Below, piece by piece: positions 52,561-61,994 of a stretch of 64,000 nucleotides of DNA (the first letter of the stretch is position 1; each line of letters opens with the position of its first letter). Both the position numbers and the translations under genes were made by a program. Location of the stretch: NCBI RefSeq assembly GCF_003932715.1, contig NZ_CP020700.1:1378001-1442000 (forward strand), in the 5' to 3' direction. The stretch comes from Streptomyces tsukubensis (lineage in GTDB: Bacteria > Actinomycetota > Actinomycetes > Streptomycetales > Streptomycetaceae). The notes under the pieces are model-generated. The model was not told the origin of the DNA. It saw only the letters and a program-made list of their open reading frames with translations, and did no database searches.

Positions 52561-55500
52561 TCACCGGGCGTTGAAGTACTTGGCCTCCGGGTGATGGATC
52601 ACGATGGCGTCCGTGGACTGCTCGGGGTGGAGCTGGAACTCCTCGGAGAGCCGGACGCCGATCCGCTCGGGCTGCAGCAGTTCGGCGATCTTTGCCCGGT
52701 CCTCCAGATCGGGGCAGGCTCCGTAGCCGAGGGAGAAGCGCGCGCCGCGGTACTTGAGCGCGAACATGTCCTCCACGGCATCCGGGTCCTCGCCGCCGAA
52801 GCCGAGTTCGGCCCGGACCCTGGCGTGCCAGTACTCGGCCAGCGCCTCGGCCAGCTGGACGGAGAGCCCGTGCAGCTCCAGATAGTCGCGGTAGGCGTCG
52901 CCCGCGAACAGTTCGGCGGTGGCCTCGCCGATCTTCGATCCGACGGTGACGACCTGGAAGCCGACGACGTCCCGCTGTCCCGACTCCTCGGGCCGGAAGA
53001 AGTCGGCCAGGCAGAGCCTGCGGCCGCGGCGCTGGCGCGGGAAGGAGAAGCGGGTCCGCTCGGAGCCGTCCTCGTTGAGGACGATGAGGTCGTCGCCCTT
53101 GGAGACGCAGGGGAAGTAGCCGTACACGACGGCCGCTTCGAGCAGGTTCCGGGTGTGGAGCTGGTCCAGCAGCCCGCGCAGCCGCGGCCGCCCCTCGGTC
53201 TCGACCAGTTCCTCGTAGCTCGGGCCGTCGCCGGTGCGGTTCTGCTTGAGGCCCCACTGCCCCTTGAAGAGCGCGCCTTCGTCCAGCCAGGACGCGTACT
53301 CCTTGAGCTGGATGCCCTTGATGACCCGGGTGCCCCAGAACGGCGGTTCGGGTACGGGGTTGTCGACGGCGACGTCGGAGCGGGCCGCGCCCTCCTCGGG
53401 GCGCTCCTCGACCGCGGTCGCCGCCGGCCGTACCCGGCGCTGCTTCAGCTCGGGCAGGGCGGCGCCGGGGACGCCGCGCTTGACCCCGATCAGGGCGTCC
53501 ATCAGCCGGAGGCCCTCGAAGGCGTCACGGGCGTAGCGGACCTCGCCCTCGTACAGCTCGTGCAGGTCCTGTTCGACATAGGCCCGGGTCAGGGCGGCGC
53601 CGCCGAGGATCACGGGGTAGTCCGCCGCGATCTTCCGCTGGTTCATCTCCTCCAGGTTCTCCTTCATGATCACCGTGGATTTGACCAGCAGACCCGACAT
53701 GCCGATGACATCGGCCCGGTGCTCCTCGGCGGCCTCCAGGATCGCGGAGACGGGCTGCTTGATACCGAGGTTGACGACGTTGTAGCCGTTGTTGGAGAGG
53801 ATGATGTCGACGAGGTTCTTGCCGATGTCGTGGACGTCGCCTCGTACGGTGGCGAGCACGATCGTGCCCTTGCCCTCCGCGTCCGACTTCTCCATATGCG
53901 GTTCCAGATGGGCCACCGCGTTCTTCATGACCTCCGCGGACTGGAGGACGAACGGCAGCTGCATCCGGCCCGAGCCGAAGAGCTCGCCGACGACCTTCAT
54001 TCCCTCCAGGAGGGTTTCGTTGACGATGTCGAGGGCGGGCCGGTCGCGCAGCGCCTCGTCGAGGTCGGCCTCCAGGCCGTTCTTCTCGCCGTCGATGATC
54101 CGGCGCTGGAGCCGCTCCTCCAGCGGCAGGGAGAGGAGCTCCTGGGCCTTGCCCGCCTTGAGGGATTTGGTGTCGACGCCCTCGAAGAGCTCCATCAGCT
54201 TCTGGAGCGGGTCGTAGTCCTCGCGGCGCCGGTCGTAGATGAGGTCGAGCGCGGTGCCGACCTGCTCGTCGTCGAAGCGGGCGATCGGCAGGATCTTGGA
54301 GGCGTGGACGATGGCGGAGTCGAGTCCGGCCTTGACGCACTCGTCGAGGAAGACCGAGTTCAGCAGGATGCGGGCGGCCGGGTTGAGGCCGAAGGAGATA
54401 TTGGAGAGGCCGAGGGTGGTCTGGACGTCCGGGTGACGCCGCTTCAGCTCCCGGATGGCCTCGATGGTGTGCACGCCGTCGCGGCGGGACTCCTCCTGGC
54501 CGGTGCAGATGGTGAAGGTGAGGGTGTCGACGAGGATGTCGGACTCGTGGATGCCCCAGTTGCCGGTGAGGTCGGCGATCAGCCGCTGGGCGACGGCGAC
54601 CTTGTTCTCGACGGTACGGGCCTGGCCCTCCTCGTCGATGGTGAGCGCGATCAGCGCGGCGCCGTGCTCCTGCGCCAGCCGGGTGACCTGGGCGAAGCGG
54701 GATTCGGGGCCGTCGCCGTCCTCGTAGTTGACGGAGTTGATGACGGCCCGGCCGCCGAGCTTCTCCAGTCCGGCCCGGATGACGTCGACCTCGGTGGAGT
54801 CCAGCACGATCGGGAGGGTGGAGGCGGTGGCGAACCGGCCGGCCAGTTCGGCCATGTCTGCGACGCCGTCCCGGCCCACGTAGTCGACGCAGAGGTCGAG
54901 CATATGGGCGCCTTCGCGGATCTGGTCGCGGGCCATCTCGACGCAGTCGTCCCAGCGGGCTTCCAGCATCGCGTCGCGGAACTTCTTGGAACCGTTGGCG
55001 TTGGTCCGCTCACCGATCGCGAGGTACGAGGTGTCCTGGCGGAACGGCACGGTCTGGTAGAGGGAGGCGGCACCCGGCTCGGGGCGCGGCTCGCGCTCGG
55101 GAGGCGTCAGCCCGCGGACCCGCTCGACGACCTGGCGCAGATGCTCGGGGGTCGTACCGCAGCAGCCGCCGATGAGGGAGAGCCCGTACTCCTGGACGAA
55201 GGTCTCCTGGGCGTCGGCCAGGCCCTCGGCGTCCAGCGGGAAGTAGGCGCCGTCCTTGCCGAGGACGGGGAGACCGGCGTTGGGCATGCAGAGCAGCGGG
55301 ATACGGGAGTGGCGGGCGAGATAGCGCAGGTGCTCGCTCATCTCGGCGGGGCCGGTGGAGCAGTTCAGCCCGATCATGTCGATGCCGAGCGGTTCCAGCG
55401 CGGTGAGCGCGGCACCGATCTCGGAGCCCAGAAGCATGGTGCCGGTGGTCTCGAAGGCCATCGAACACAGCAGCGGCAGCTCGATGCCGGTGGCCTCCAT

Positions 55501-56079
55501 GGCGCGCCGGGAGCCGAGGATCGCGGCCTTGGTCTGGAGCAGGTCCTGGGTGGTCTCGACCAGCAGGGCGTCCGCACCGCCGGCGATCAGCCCCTCGGCG
55601 TTGGCCTGGAAACCGTCGCGCAGGGTGATGTACGGGGCGTGGCCGAGGGTCGGCAGCTTGGTGCCGGGCCCGATGGAGCCGAGGACCCAGCGCTGCCCGC
55701 CGCCCGAAGCGGTGTAGGCATCGGCGACCTCGCGGGCGATCCGGGCGCCCGCCTCGGACAGTTCGTGGATGCGGTCGGCGATCTCGTACTCGCCCAGGGC
55801 GGACTGGTTGGCGCCGAAGGTATTGGTCTCGACGCAGTCGACACCGGCGTCGAAGTAGGCCTCGTGGACCGAGCGGACGATGTCCGGACGGGTGACGTTG
55901 AGAACCTCGTTGCAGCCTTCCAGGTCCTGGAAGTCCTCCATCGTGGGGTCCTGGGCCTGGAGCATGGTGCCCATGGCCCCGTCGGCGACGACGACCCGGT
56001 TGGCGAGGGCCTCGCGGAGACCGGCGATCCGGGCCCGGCTGTCTGCGGAGGGTACGGAAGGGGTGGGCGACGAGGCCAT
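52561..56079 (-). CDS. metH: Cobalamin-dependent methionine synthase
   Basis: A 1,172-residue modular enzyme that methylates homocysteine from methyltetrahydrofolate. Domain 1 (about 20-330) binds homocysteine and zinc, with Cys306-Cys307 in LIGGCCGTTPEH and another in GLNCSTGPAEMS. The pterin domain follows (LAIGERTNANGSKKFRDAML). The cobalamin domain carries VRGDVHDIGKNLV with His750 as the axial ligand, and the C-terminal domain (about 950-1172) is for reactivation with SAM. ATG 56079 follows AGGGAG; a longer frame is not supported. I see no riboswitch upstream, although B12 regulation would not surprise. Confidence 0.96.
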   Translation of the reverse strand: MASSPTPSVPSADSRARIAGLREALANRVVVADGAMGTMLQAQDPTMEDFQDLEGCNEVLNVTRPDIVRSVHEAYFDAGVDCVETNTFGANQSALGEYEIADRIHELSEAGARIAREVADAYTASGGGQRWVLGSIGPGTKLPTLGHAPYITLRDGFQANAEGLIAGGADALLVETTQDLLQTKAAILGSRRAMEATGIELPLLCSMAFETTGTMLLGSEIGAALTALEPLGIDMIGLNCSTGPAEMSEHLRYLARHSRIPLLCMPNAGLPVLGKDGAYFPLDAEGLADAQETFVQEYGLSLIGGCCGTTPEHLRQVVERVRGLTPPEREPRPEPGAASLYQTVPFRQDTSYLAIGERTNANGSKKFRDAMLEARWDDCVEMARDQIREGAHMLDLCVDYVGRDGVADMAELAGRFATASTLPIVLDSTEVDVIRAGLEKLGGRAVINSVNYEDGDGPESRFAQVTRLAQEHGAALIALTIDEEGQARTVENKVAVAQRLIADLTGNWGIHESDILVDTLTFTICTGQEESRRDGVHTIEAIRELKRRHPDVQTTLGLSNISFGLNPAARILLNSVFLDECVKAGLDSAIVHASKILPIARFDDEQVGTALDLIYDRRREDYDPLQKLMELFEGVDTKSLKAGKAQELLSLPLEERLQRRIIDGEKNGLEADLDEALRDRPALDIVNETLLEGMKVVGELFGSGRMQLPFVLQSAEVMKNAVAHLEPHMEKSDAEGKGTIVLATVRGDVHDIGKNLVDIILSNNGYNVVNLGIKQPVSAILEAAEEHRADVIGMSGLLVKSTVIMKENLEEMNQRKIAADYPVILGGAALTRAYVEQDLHELYEGEVRYARDAFEGLRLMDALIGVKRGVPGAALPELKQRRVRPAATAVEERPEEGAARSDVAVDNPVPEPPFWGTRVIKGIQLKEYASWLDEGALFKGQWGLKQNRTGDGPSYEELVETEGRPRLRGLLDQLHTRNLLEAAVVYGYFPCVSKGDDLIVLNEDGSERTRFSFPRQRRGRRLCLADFFRPEESGQRDVVGFQVVTVGSKIGEATAELFAGDAYRDYLELHGLSVQLAEALAEYWHARVRAELGFGGEDPDAVEDMFALKYRGARFSLGYGACPDLEDRAKIAELLQPERIGVRLSEEFQLHPEQSTDAIVIHHPEAKYFNAR

Positions 56080-56497
56080 GAACGGGCTCCCTGGGATGCG
56101 ACGGCTGTCGGCTTTGCGGCTTCCGGCGGGAAGGCGCACGGAGTCAGGGTAACCGGGCGCGGCGCCGGACGGTGAGGCCGTCCCATCCGGCGGACGTACG
56201 GAATGAGCCCCTCCGCCGGATGGCGGGGTACGGTCCGGGGCCGGCCGCCGCCTTCCGGCCGGGCCCGGCGGCGGGGGAAGGAGTGCGGCGGATACGGCCG
56301 TGCGGCTGATTCCCCGGAAGGTACCGGGCGGTAGGGCCGGACCGGCCGGTGGTTCCGGCGGCCGACTCCCAGGTCTCCCAGGTTTGTGGGGTTCTCGTGA
56401 AGCTTTCGGCCGCGAGATACTCACTCAGCAGCAGGCATGGTCGACATCGGCCGATAGTGTTCAGCATTGTCGAACAGCAGTGGAGAGGGCCGATCCG
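56080..56497. other. Divergent metH/gylR intergenic region
   Basis: These 418 bp contain no gene. The right-hand third has an AT-richer patch and the gylR operator at 56458-56476. A half-site-like TGGTCGACA is at 56438-56446, about 20 bp further upstream. No cobalamin or SAM riboswitch consensus was recognised on the metH side. Confidence 0.5.
56458..56476. promoter_or_regulatory. GylR-type palindromic operator upstream of gylR
   Basis: The 19-mer TGTTCAGCATTGTCGAACA is an imperfect palindrome (TGTTCRRCANTGYYGAACA). It lies 22 bp before the gylR start. The core GCATTGTCGAAC recurs in front of glpF, so it is the best candidate for autoregulation by GylR. Confidence 0.75.
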
Positions 56498-57274
56498 ATG
56501 GCGAAGAACATTCAGTCGCTGGAGCGCGCGGCGGCGATGCTGCGGCTGCTCGCGGGCGGCGAGCGCCGGCTCGGCCTGTCGGACATCGCCTCGTCGCTCG
56601 ATCTGGCCAAGGGGACCGCCCACGGCATTCTCCGTACGCTCCAGGCCGAGGGCTTCGTCGAGCAGGACCCGGCGTCCGGCCGCTACCAGCTCGGCGCGGA
56701 GCTGCTCCGGCTGGGCAACAGCTATCTCGACGTCCACGAGCTGCGCGCCCGCGCCCTGGTGTGGACGGACGATCTGGCCCGCTCCAGCGGCGAGAGCGTC
56801 CACCTCGGAGTGCTGCACCAGCACGGGGTCCTCATCGTCCACCACGTCTTCCGGCCCGACGACAGCCGTCAGGTGCTGGAGGTCGGCGCGATGCAGCCGC
56901 TGCACTCCACGGCCCTGGGGAAGGTGCTGGCCGCGTACGACCCGGTGGCGCACTCGGAGGCCGTCGAGGCGGAGCGCAAGACCTTCACTCCGCTGACCGT
57001 GACCGGACTCGACGAGTTCGAGTCCGTCCTGGCGGAGACCAGGGCCCGGGGCTGGGGCGCGGACGTGGAGGAGACATGGGAGGGCGTGGCGGCGGTCGCG
57101 GCGCCCGTCCACGACCGGCGCCGGATGCCGGTGGGCGCGGTCGCCATCACGGGGGCCGTGGAACGGGTGTGCGAGATCCGGGAGGAGCGGCGGGAGCTGC
57201 GCCCGGAACTGATCACAGCGGTACGGGAGTGCGCCAGGGCGGTCTCGCGGGATCTGGGCGCCGGACGCTTCTGA
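56498..57274 (+). CDS. gylR: IclR-family glycerol-operon regulator GylR
   Basis: A 258-residue IclR-type repressor. The HTH is LGLSDIASSLDLAKGTAHGI (residues ~25-60), followed by the effector domain with SSGESVHLGVLHQHGVLIVH, QPLHSTALGKVLAAYDP and AAVAAPVHDRRRMPVGAVAI. In S. coelicolor GylR represses the glycerol genes and itself, and is released by glycerol-3-phosphate. ATG 56498 has GGAGAGGG. It lies 599 bp upstream of glpF on the same strand, and matching palindromes precede both. Confidence 0.94.
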   Translation: MAKNIQSLERAAAMLRLLAGGERRLGLSDIASSLDLAKGTAHGILRTLQAEGFVEQDPASGRYQLGAELLRLGNSYLDVHELRARALVWTDDLARSSGESVHLGVLHQHGVLIVHHVFRPDDSRQVLEVGAMQPLHSTALGKVLAAYDPVAHSEAVEAERKTFTPLTVTGLDEFESVLAETRARGWGADVEETWEGVAAVAAPVHDRRRMPVGAVAITGAVERVCEIREERRELRPELITAVRECARAVSRDLGAGRF

Positions 57275-57873
57275 GCCGCGGCCGGGCCCGGCGCGTCCCG
57301 CGCGGTCCGGACGGGCCGGTGCCGGGTCGGGCGCGCGTTCCGTGCGTTCCGTGCGTTCTGCACCGGGGACGTACGGCATCGCGCGCCCGTCCGGGCCGGC
57401 TCCGTACCGGAATGCCCCCACGGAAGGGGCCCGCCACGACACCCCCTGCCGCACGGCGCTGCCGGGGCCCCCGGCCCGCTCCTACCGCGCGCCGGACCCC
57501 GCCGGACCTCTCCGGACCCCTTCGGACCTCTTGAGAGAAGGGCCGCACACCGGTCCGGCGCATGACATCGAGCGCAATGGCGATTCCGGGCGCATCATCG
57601 GATAACCGTACATTTCCATAGAGTCACCACTCGCCGGAACGGTTGCACTGGTTCCGGTTTTTCCGAACCTCAGGGCGTCCAGGCCTTGACGGCATGTTGA
57701 GGCGGAGGAAAACTGCCGTTCATCGGTCGGCATTGTCGAACGACTGACGAAAATCCGCGTTAGAGTGTGACAGCGCCCAAGGACCGATACCGCCCCGCTG
57801 GCTCCCGCCGCGGGGCGCGAGCCACCGGAGGAGCCGGGGTTCGCCATACCTGGACAAGGACAAAGGAGTCGCG
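57275..57873 (+). other. Non-coding region between gylR and glpF
   Basis: No credible gene in 599 bp. The final ~250 bp are AT-richer and hold the glpF promoter region. TTGACG at 57686-57691 is a possible -35 element, 17 bases from a weak AAAACT. The second GylR-type palindrome is at 57724-57742. A GGAAC...GTTCC dyad is near 57638-57657. Confidence 0.5.
57724..57742. promoter_or_regulatory. GylR-type palindromic operator upstream of glpF
   Basis: CGGTCGGCATTGTCGAACG, aligned with the gylR site, shares the exact 12-mer GCATTGTCGAAC and is itself palindromic (CGNTCGRCANTGYCGANCG). It lies about 130 bp before the glpF start, downstream of the candidate TTGACG promoter, suited to repression. Confidence 0.75.
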
Positions 57874-58659
57874 GTGTCCAGCTCCAATATCTTCATCGGC
57901 GAAATCATCGGTACCGCCGTTCTCATCCTGCTCGGCGGCGGTGTGGTCGCCGCCGTCTCGCTGAAGAAGTCCAAGGCGCGCGGTGCGGGCTGGCTGGCCA
58001 TCACCTTCGGCTGGGGTTTCGCCGTGATGACCGCCGTGTACATGACGAGTTCCCTCTCCGGCGCCCATCTGAACCCCGCCGTCACCGTGGGTATCGCCAT
58101 CAAGGACGGGACCTGGTCGAACGTCCCGTACTACATCCTGGGCCAGGTCCTCGGCGCGATGATCGGCGCCGCTCTGGTCGTGGTCGCCTACTACGGGCAG
58201 TTCATGGCGCACCTCAACGACCGCGAGATCATCGGCGATCCCGCGGACAAGCCGCTCATCGAAGGCTCCCAGGGCGGAAACGCCGGGCCGGTCCTCGGCA
58301 TCTTCTCCACCGGCCCCGAGATCCGGATCGCCTGGCAGAACCTCGCCACCGAGATCCTCGGTACGGCCGTCCTCGTGCTCGCCGTGCTCACCCAGGGCCT
58401 GAACGCCGAGGGCAAGGGGCTGAGCACCCTCGGCGCCCTGATCACCGCCTTCGTCGTGGTCGGCATCGGCCTCTCCCTCGGCGGCCCGACGGGCTACGCC
58501 ATCAACCCGGCCCGTGACCTCGGTCCCCGGATCGTCCACGCCCTGCTCCCGCTGCCCAACAAGGGCGGCTCGGACTGGAGCTATGCGTGGATCCCCGTGG
58601 TGGGACCGCTCGCGGGCGGTGCCCTCGCAGCGGGTATCTACGATCTCGCGTTCGCCTGA
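57874..58659 (+). CDS. glpF: Glycerol facilitator (aquaglyceroporin)
   Basis: A 261-residue MIP-family channel with six spans and two NPA half-helices: [13 protein letters not shown] (NPA at 67-69) and [14 protein letters not shown]. The Asp after the second NPA region (NPARDLGPR) is the aquaglyceroporin marker for glycerol. The start GTG 57874 has AAAGGAG at 57863-57869. First gene of glpF-glpK-glpD, it brings in glycerol by facilitated diffusion for trapping by the kinase. Confidence 0.95.
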   Translation: MSSSNIFIGEIIGTAVLILLGGGVVAAVSLKKSKARGAGWLAITFGWGFAVMTAVYMTSSLSGAHLNPAVTVGIAIKDGTWSNVPYYILGQVLGAMIGAALVVVAYYGQFMAHLNDREIIGDPADKPLIEGSQGGNAGPVLGIFSTGPEIRIAWQNLATEILGTAVLVLAVLTQGLNAEGKGLSTLGALITAFVVVGIGLSLGGPTGYAINPARDLGPRIVHALLPLPNKGGSDWSYAWIPVVGPLAGGALAAGIYDLAFA

Positions 58660-58720
58660 GACGGGATCCGAGTCCCGTGAGACACCATCGACCACCGAGC
58701 CTTCCGAGCAGGAGCACCCC

Positions 58721-60247
58721 GTGACCGACGCACACACCGCCGGACCGTTCATCGCCGCCATCGACCAGGGCACCACGTCCAGTCGCTGCATCGTCTTCGA
58801 CAAGGACGGCCGGATCGTTTCGGTCGACCAGAAGGAGCACGAGCAGATCTTCCCGAAGCCGGGCTGGGTCGAGCACAACGCCGCCGAGATCTGGACCAAT
58901 GTCCAGGAAGTGGTGGCGGGCGCCCTCTCCAAGGCCGGGATCACCCGGGACGACGTGAAGGCGATCGGCATCACCAACCAGCGCGAGACCACGCTGCTGT
59001 GGGACCGCGCCACCGGTGAGCCGGTGCACAACGCGATCGTCTGGCAGGACACCCGTACCGACGCGCTCTGCCGGGAACTGGGCCGCAACGTCGGCCAGGA
59101 CCGCTTCCGCCGCGAGACCGGGCTGCCGCTCGCCAGCTACTTCGCCGGGCCGAAGGTCCGCTGGCTGCTGGACAACGTCGAGGGCCTGCGCGAGCGCGCC
59201 GAACGCGGCGACATCCTCTTCGGCACCATGGACTCCTGGGTCATCTGGAACCTCACCGGCGGAGTCGACGGCGGTGTCCACGTCACGGACGTGACCAATG
59301 CGTCGCGCACCATGCTGATGAACCTCCACACCATGGCGTGGGACGACAAGATCCTCACCTCCATGGAGGTGCCCGCGGCGGTCCTGCCGGAGATCCGCTC
59401 CTCCTCCGAGGTGTACGGCACCGCCAAGGGCGGCGTCCTCGACGGTGTCCCCGTCGCGTCCGCGCTCGGTGACCAGCAGGCCGCCCTCTTCGGCCAGACC
59501 TGCTTCTCCGAGGGCGAGGCCAAGTCCACGTACGGCACCGGCACCTTCATGCTGATGAACACCGGCGGCACCCCGGTGAACTCGTACAACGGGCTGCTGA
59601 CCACGGTCGGCTACCGGATCGGCGACCAGGCCCCGGTCTACGCCCTGGAAGGCTCCATCGCCGTCACCGGCTCCCTGGTGCAGTGGATGCGCGACCAGAT
59701 GGGGCTGATCAAATCGGCCGCCGAGATCGAGACCCTCGCCCTGTCCGTGGAGGACAACGGCGGCGCCTACGTCGTCCCCGCCTTCTCCGGCCTCTTCGCC
59801 CCCTACTGGCGGTCGGACGCCCGCGGTGTGATCGCCGGTCTGACCCGGTACGTGACCAAGGCGCACATCGCCCGGGCCGTGCTGGAGGCCACCGCCTGGC
59901 AGACCCGTGAGATCACGGACGCCATGACCAAGGACTCCGGCGTCGAGCTGACCGCCCTCAAGGTCGACGGCGGAATGACCTCCAACAACCTGCTGATGCA
60001 GACCCTCGCCGACGTTCTGGACGCACCCGTCGTGCGCCCGATGGTCGCCGAGACCACCTGCCTCGGCGCGGCCTACGCCGCCGGCCTCGCGGTCGGCTTC
60101 TGGCCGGACACCGACGCGCTCCGCGCCAACTGGCGCCGGGCCGCCGAATGGACCCCTCGCATGGACGCCGACCGGCGCCGGAGCGAGTACAAGAACTGGC
60201 TCAAGGCCGTCGAGCGGACCATGGGCTGGATCGAGCACGAGGAGTAA
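58721..60247 (+). CDS. glpK: Glycerol kinase
   Basis: A 508-residue FGGY-family kinase. The phosphate loop is [38 protein letters not shown] forms the glycerol site together with [12 protein letters not shown]. Also present are [31 protein letters not shown] and [20 protein letters not shown]. It phosphorylates glycerol to glycerol-3-phosphate, trapping it and generating the GylR inducer. The start GTG 58721 has AGGAG; the frame upstream overlaps glpF. It is 61 bp after glpF and 5 bp before glpD. Confidence 0.96.
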   Translation: MTDAHTAGPFIAAIDQGTTSSRCIVFDKDGRIVSVDQKEHEQIFPKPGWVEHNAAEIWTNVQEVVAGALSKAGITRDDVKAIGITNQRETTLLWDRATGEPVHNAIVWQDTRTDALCRELGRNVGQDRFRRETGLPLASYFAGPKVRWLLDNVEGLRERAERGDILFGTMDSWVIWNLTGGVDGGVHVTDVTNASRTMLMNLHTMAWDDKILTSMEVPAAVLPEIRSSSEVYGTAKGGVLDGVPVASALGDQQAALFGQTCFSEGEAKSTYGTGTFMLMNTGGTPVNSYNGLLTTVGYRIGDQAPVYALEGSIAVTGSLVQWMRDQMGLIKSAAEIETLALSVEDNGGAYVVPAFSGLFAPYWRSDARGVIAGLTRYVTKAHIARAVLEATAWQTREITDAMTKDSGVELTALKVDGGMTSNNLLMQTLADVLDAPVVRPMVAETTCLGAAYAAGLAVGFWPDTDALRANWRRAAEWTPRMDADRRRSEYKNWLKAVERTMGWIEHEE

Positions 60248-60252
60248 GCGAA

Positions 60253-61863
60253 ATGACCACCCTGCAGAGCGTTCCGGCCCTCGGGACGCACCCGGCCGCA
60301 GGCTCCCTGCCGGGCCGTGCCGAGACCCGGGAGCAGCTGGCCCGGGCCACCTACGATCTTCTGGTGATCGGCGGCGGCATCCTGGGCATCTCCACCGCCT
60401 GGCACGCCGCCCAGGCCGGTCTGCGGGTGGCCCTGGTGGACGCCGGCGACTTCGCCGGCGCCACCTCCTCCGCCTCCTCCAAGCTGCTCCACGGCGGTCT
60501 GCGCTACCTCCAGACCGGTGCGGTGAAGCTGGTCGCGGAGAACCACTTCGAGCGGCGGGCGGTCTCCCGCGAGGTCGCCCCCCACCTCTCCAACCCGCTC
60601 ACCTTCTATCTGCCCGTCTACAAGGGCGGGCCGCACGGTGCGGCCAAGCTGGGCGCCGGTGTCTTCGCGTACTCGGCCCTCTCCGCCTTCGGCGACGGCG
60701 TCGGCCATGTGATCAGCCCGTCCCGGGCCCGCCGGGACGTGCCCGAGCTGCGCACCGACGGTCTGAAGGCCGTCGCGGTCTACGGCGACGACCAGATGAA
60801 CGACGCCCGGATGGCGCTCATGACGGTCCGTGCAGCCGTCGCCGCGGGTGCCACCGTCCTCAACCACGCGGAGGTCACCGGACTGCGATTCACCAAGAGC
60901 CGGGTGAGCGGTGCCGACCTCAGGGACCGCACCGACGGCACCGAGTTCGGCGTCACCGCCCGGCTGGTCCTCAACGCCACCGGCCCGTGGGTGGACCATC
61001 TGCGGCGGATGGAGGACCCGAACGCGGCCCCGTCGATCCGGCTCTCCAAGGGCGCGCACCTGGTCCTCAAGCGCACCTCCCCCTGGCGGGCGGCGCTGGC
61101 CACCCCGATCGACAAGTACCGCATCACCTTCGCCCTGCCGTGGGAGGACATGCTCCTGCTCGGTACGACGGACGAGATGTACGAGGGCGACCCCGCCGAT
61201 GTGTCGGTCACCGAGAAGGACACCGCGCAGATCCTCGACGAGGCCGCCTTCTCGGTCCGGGACCAGCAGCTCTCCCGCGATCTGATCACGTACTCCTTCG
61301 CCGGACTGCGGGTGCTGCCGGGCGGTCCCGGCGACACCTCCCAGGCCAAGCGGGAGACCGTGGTCACCGAGGGCACGGGCGGCATGCTGTCGATCGCGGG
61401 CGGCAAGTGGACGACCTTCCGCCATATCGGCCGTACGATCATGAACAAGCTGGCGGCCCTGCCCGGACACTCGCTGGCCGAGGACATGACGCCGATGTCC
61501 GGCCTGCCGCGGAAGCTTCCGCTGCCCGGCATAGCCAACCCGCGCGCGGTCGAGCACCGGCTGCTGGTCGACGGGCCGGCGCCCGGCCCCCGGATGGCCG
61601 CGGACACCGCCCGTCACCTCGCCACCCACTACGGTTCGCTGGCGTTCGACATCGCCCGGCTCGCCAACGACGACCCGGCGCTGGCCGAGCGGATCCACCC
61701 CGACGCCCCGGAGATCTGGGCCCAGGTGGTGTACGCGCGCGACCACGAGTGGGCCGAGACCGCGGACGACGTACTGCGCCGCCGTACCACGCTGACCATC
61801 CGTGGTCTGGCCACGGACGACATCCGGGGCCGGGTGGAGGGTCTGCTGACGCAGCGGTCCTGA
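60253..61863 (+). CDS. glpD: Glycerol-3-phosphate dehydrogenase (FAD-dependent)
   Basis: A 536-residue membrane-associated flavoenzyme. The FAD loop is DLLVIGGGILGISTAWHAAQ. SASSKLLHGGLRYLQTGAVK and the C-terminal GGKWTTFRHIGRTIMNKLAA are GlpD/GlpO hallmarks, and the DAO_C cap domain includes DHEWAETADDVLRRRTTLTI. It oxidises glycerol-3-phosphate to dihydroxyacetone phosphate, passing electrons to the quinone pool. ATG 60253 is 5 bp after glpK, so they are cotranscribed. Two tandem terminators follow. Confidence 0.95.
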   Translation: MTTLQSVPALGTHPAAGSLPGRAETREQLARATYDLLVIGGGILGISTAWHAAQAGLRVALVDAGDFAGATSSASSKLLHGGLRYLQTGAVKLVAENHFERRAVSREVAPHLSNPLTFYLPVYKGGPHGAAKLGAGVFAYSALSAFGDGVGHVISPSRARRDVPELRTDGLKAVAVYGDDQMNDARMALMTVRAAVAAGATVLNHAEVTGLRFTKSRVSGADLRDRTDGTEFGVTARLVLNATGPWVDHLRRMEDPNAAPSIRLSKGAHLVLKRTSPWRAALATPIDKYRITFALPWEDMLLLGTTDEMYEGDPADVSVTEKDTAQILDEAAFSVRDQQLSRDLITYSFAGLRVLPGGPGDTSQAKRETVVTEGTGGMLSIAGGKWTTFRHIGRTIMNKLAALPGHSLAEDMTPMSGLPRKLPLPGIANPRAVEHRLLVDGPAPGPRMAADTARHLATHYGSLAFDIARLANDDPALAERIHPDAPEIWAQVVYARDHEWAETADDVLRRRTTLTIRGLATDDIRGRVEGLLTQRS

Positions 61864-61869
61864 CCCCCG

Positions 61870-61939
61870 CGGGTGCCCGCCCCCCTTGCGGGCACCCGTT
61901 CGCACCCCCGTCGTGGGCGGCTCCGCCGGAGCCGCCCAC
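61870..61939 (+). terminator. Tandem hairpin terminators after glpD
   Basis: Hairpin 1: CGGGTGCCCGC (61870-61880)/GCGGGCACCCG (61888-61898), 11 bp. Hairpin 2: GTGGGCGGCTCC (61913-61924)/GGAGCCGCCCAC (61928-61939), 12 bp with a three-base loop. They begin 7 bp beyond the glpD stop and end the glycerol operon. Confidence 0.8.
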
Positions 61940-61948
61940 GCGGTACTC

Positions 61949-61970
61949 TCGGACACCGTCAGACGTCCGA
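61949..61970. promoter_or_regulatory. Candidate FadR-type operator
   Basis: TCGGAC (61949-61954) and GTCCGA (61965-61970) are complementary arms about 25 bp before the FadR-type gene. Inside, GTCAGAC (61958-61964) matches the GTnnnAC core of FadR-subfamily operators. Autoregulation is likely. Confidence 0.55.
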
Positions 61971-61994
61971 TGACTCACGGGACGGGGGCGCCTC

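Noticed and set aside
52591..56175. 1,194-codon open frame antisense to metH
   Set aside because: It is composed of Gly/Asp/Glu/Arg/Val-rich sequence without family motifs, while the opposite strand encodes a full-length MetH. Long antisense frames are expected in DNA of this GC content.
56080..56457. Cobalamin or SAM riboswitch upstream of metH
   Set aside because: I searched by eye for the conserved B12-box and SAM-type cores on the minus strand and found none; a covariance-model search would be decisive.
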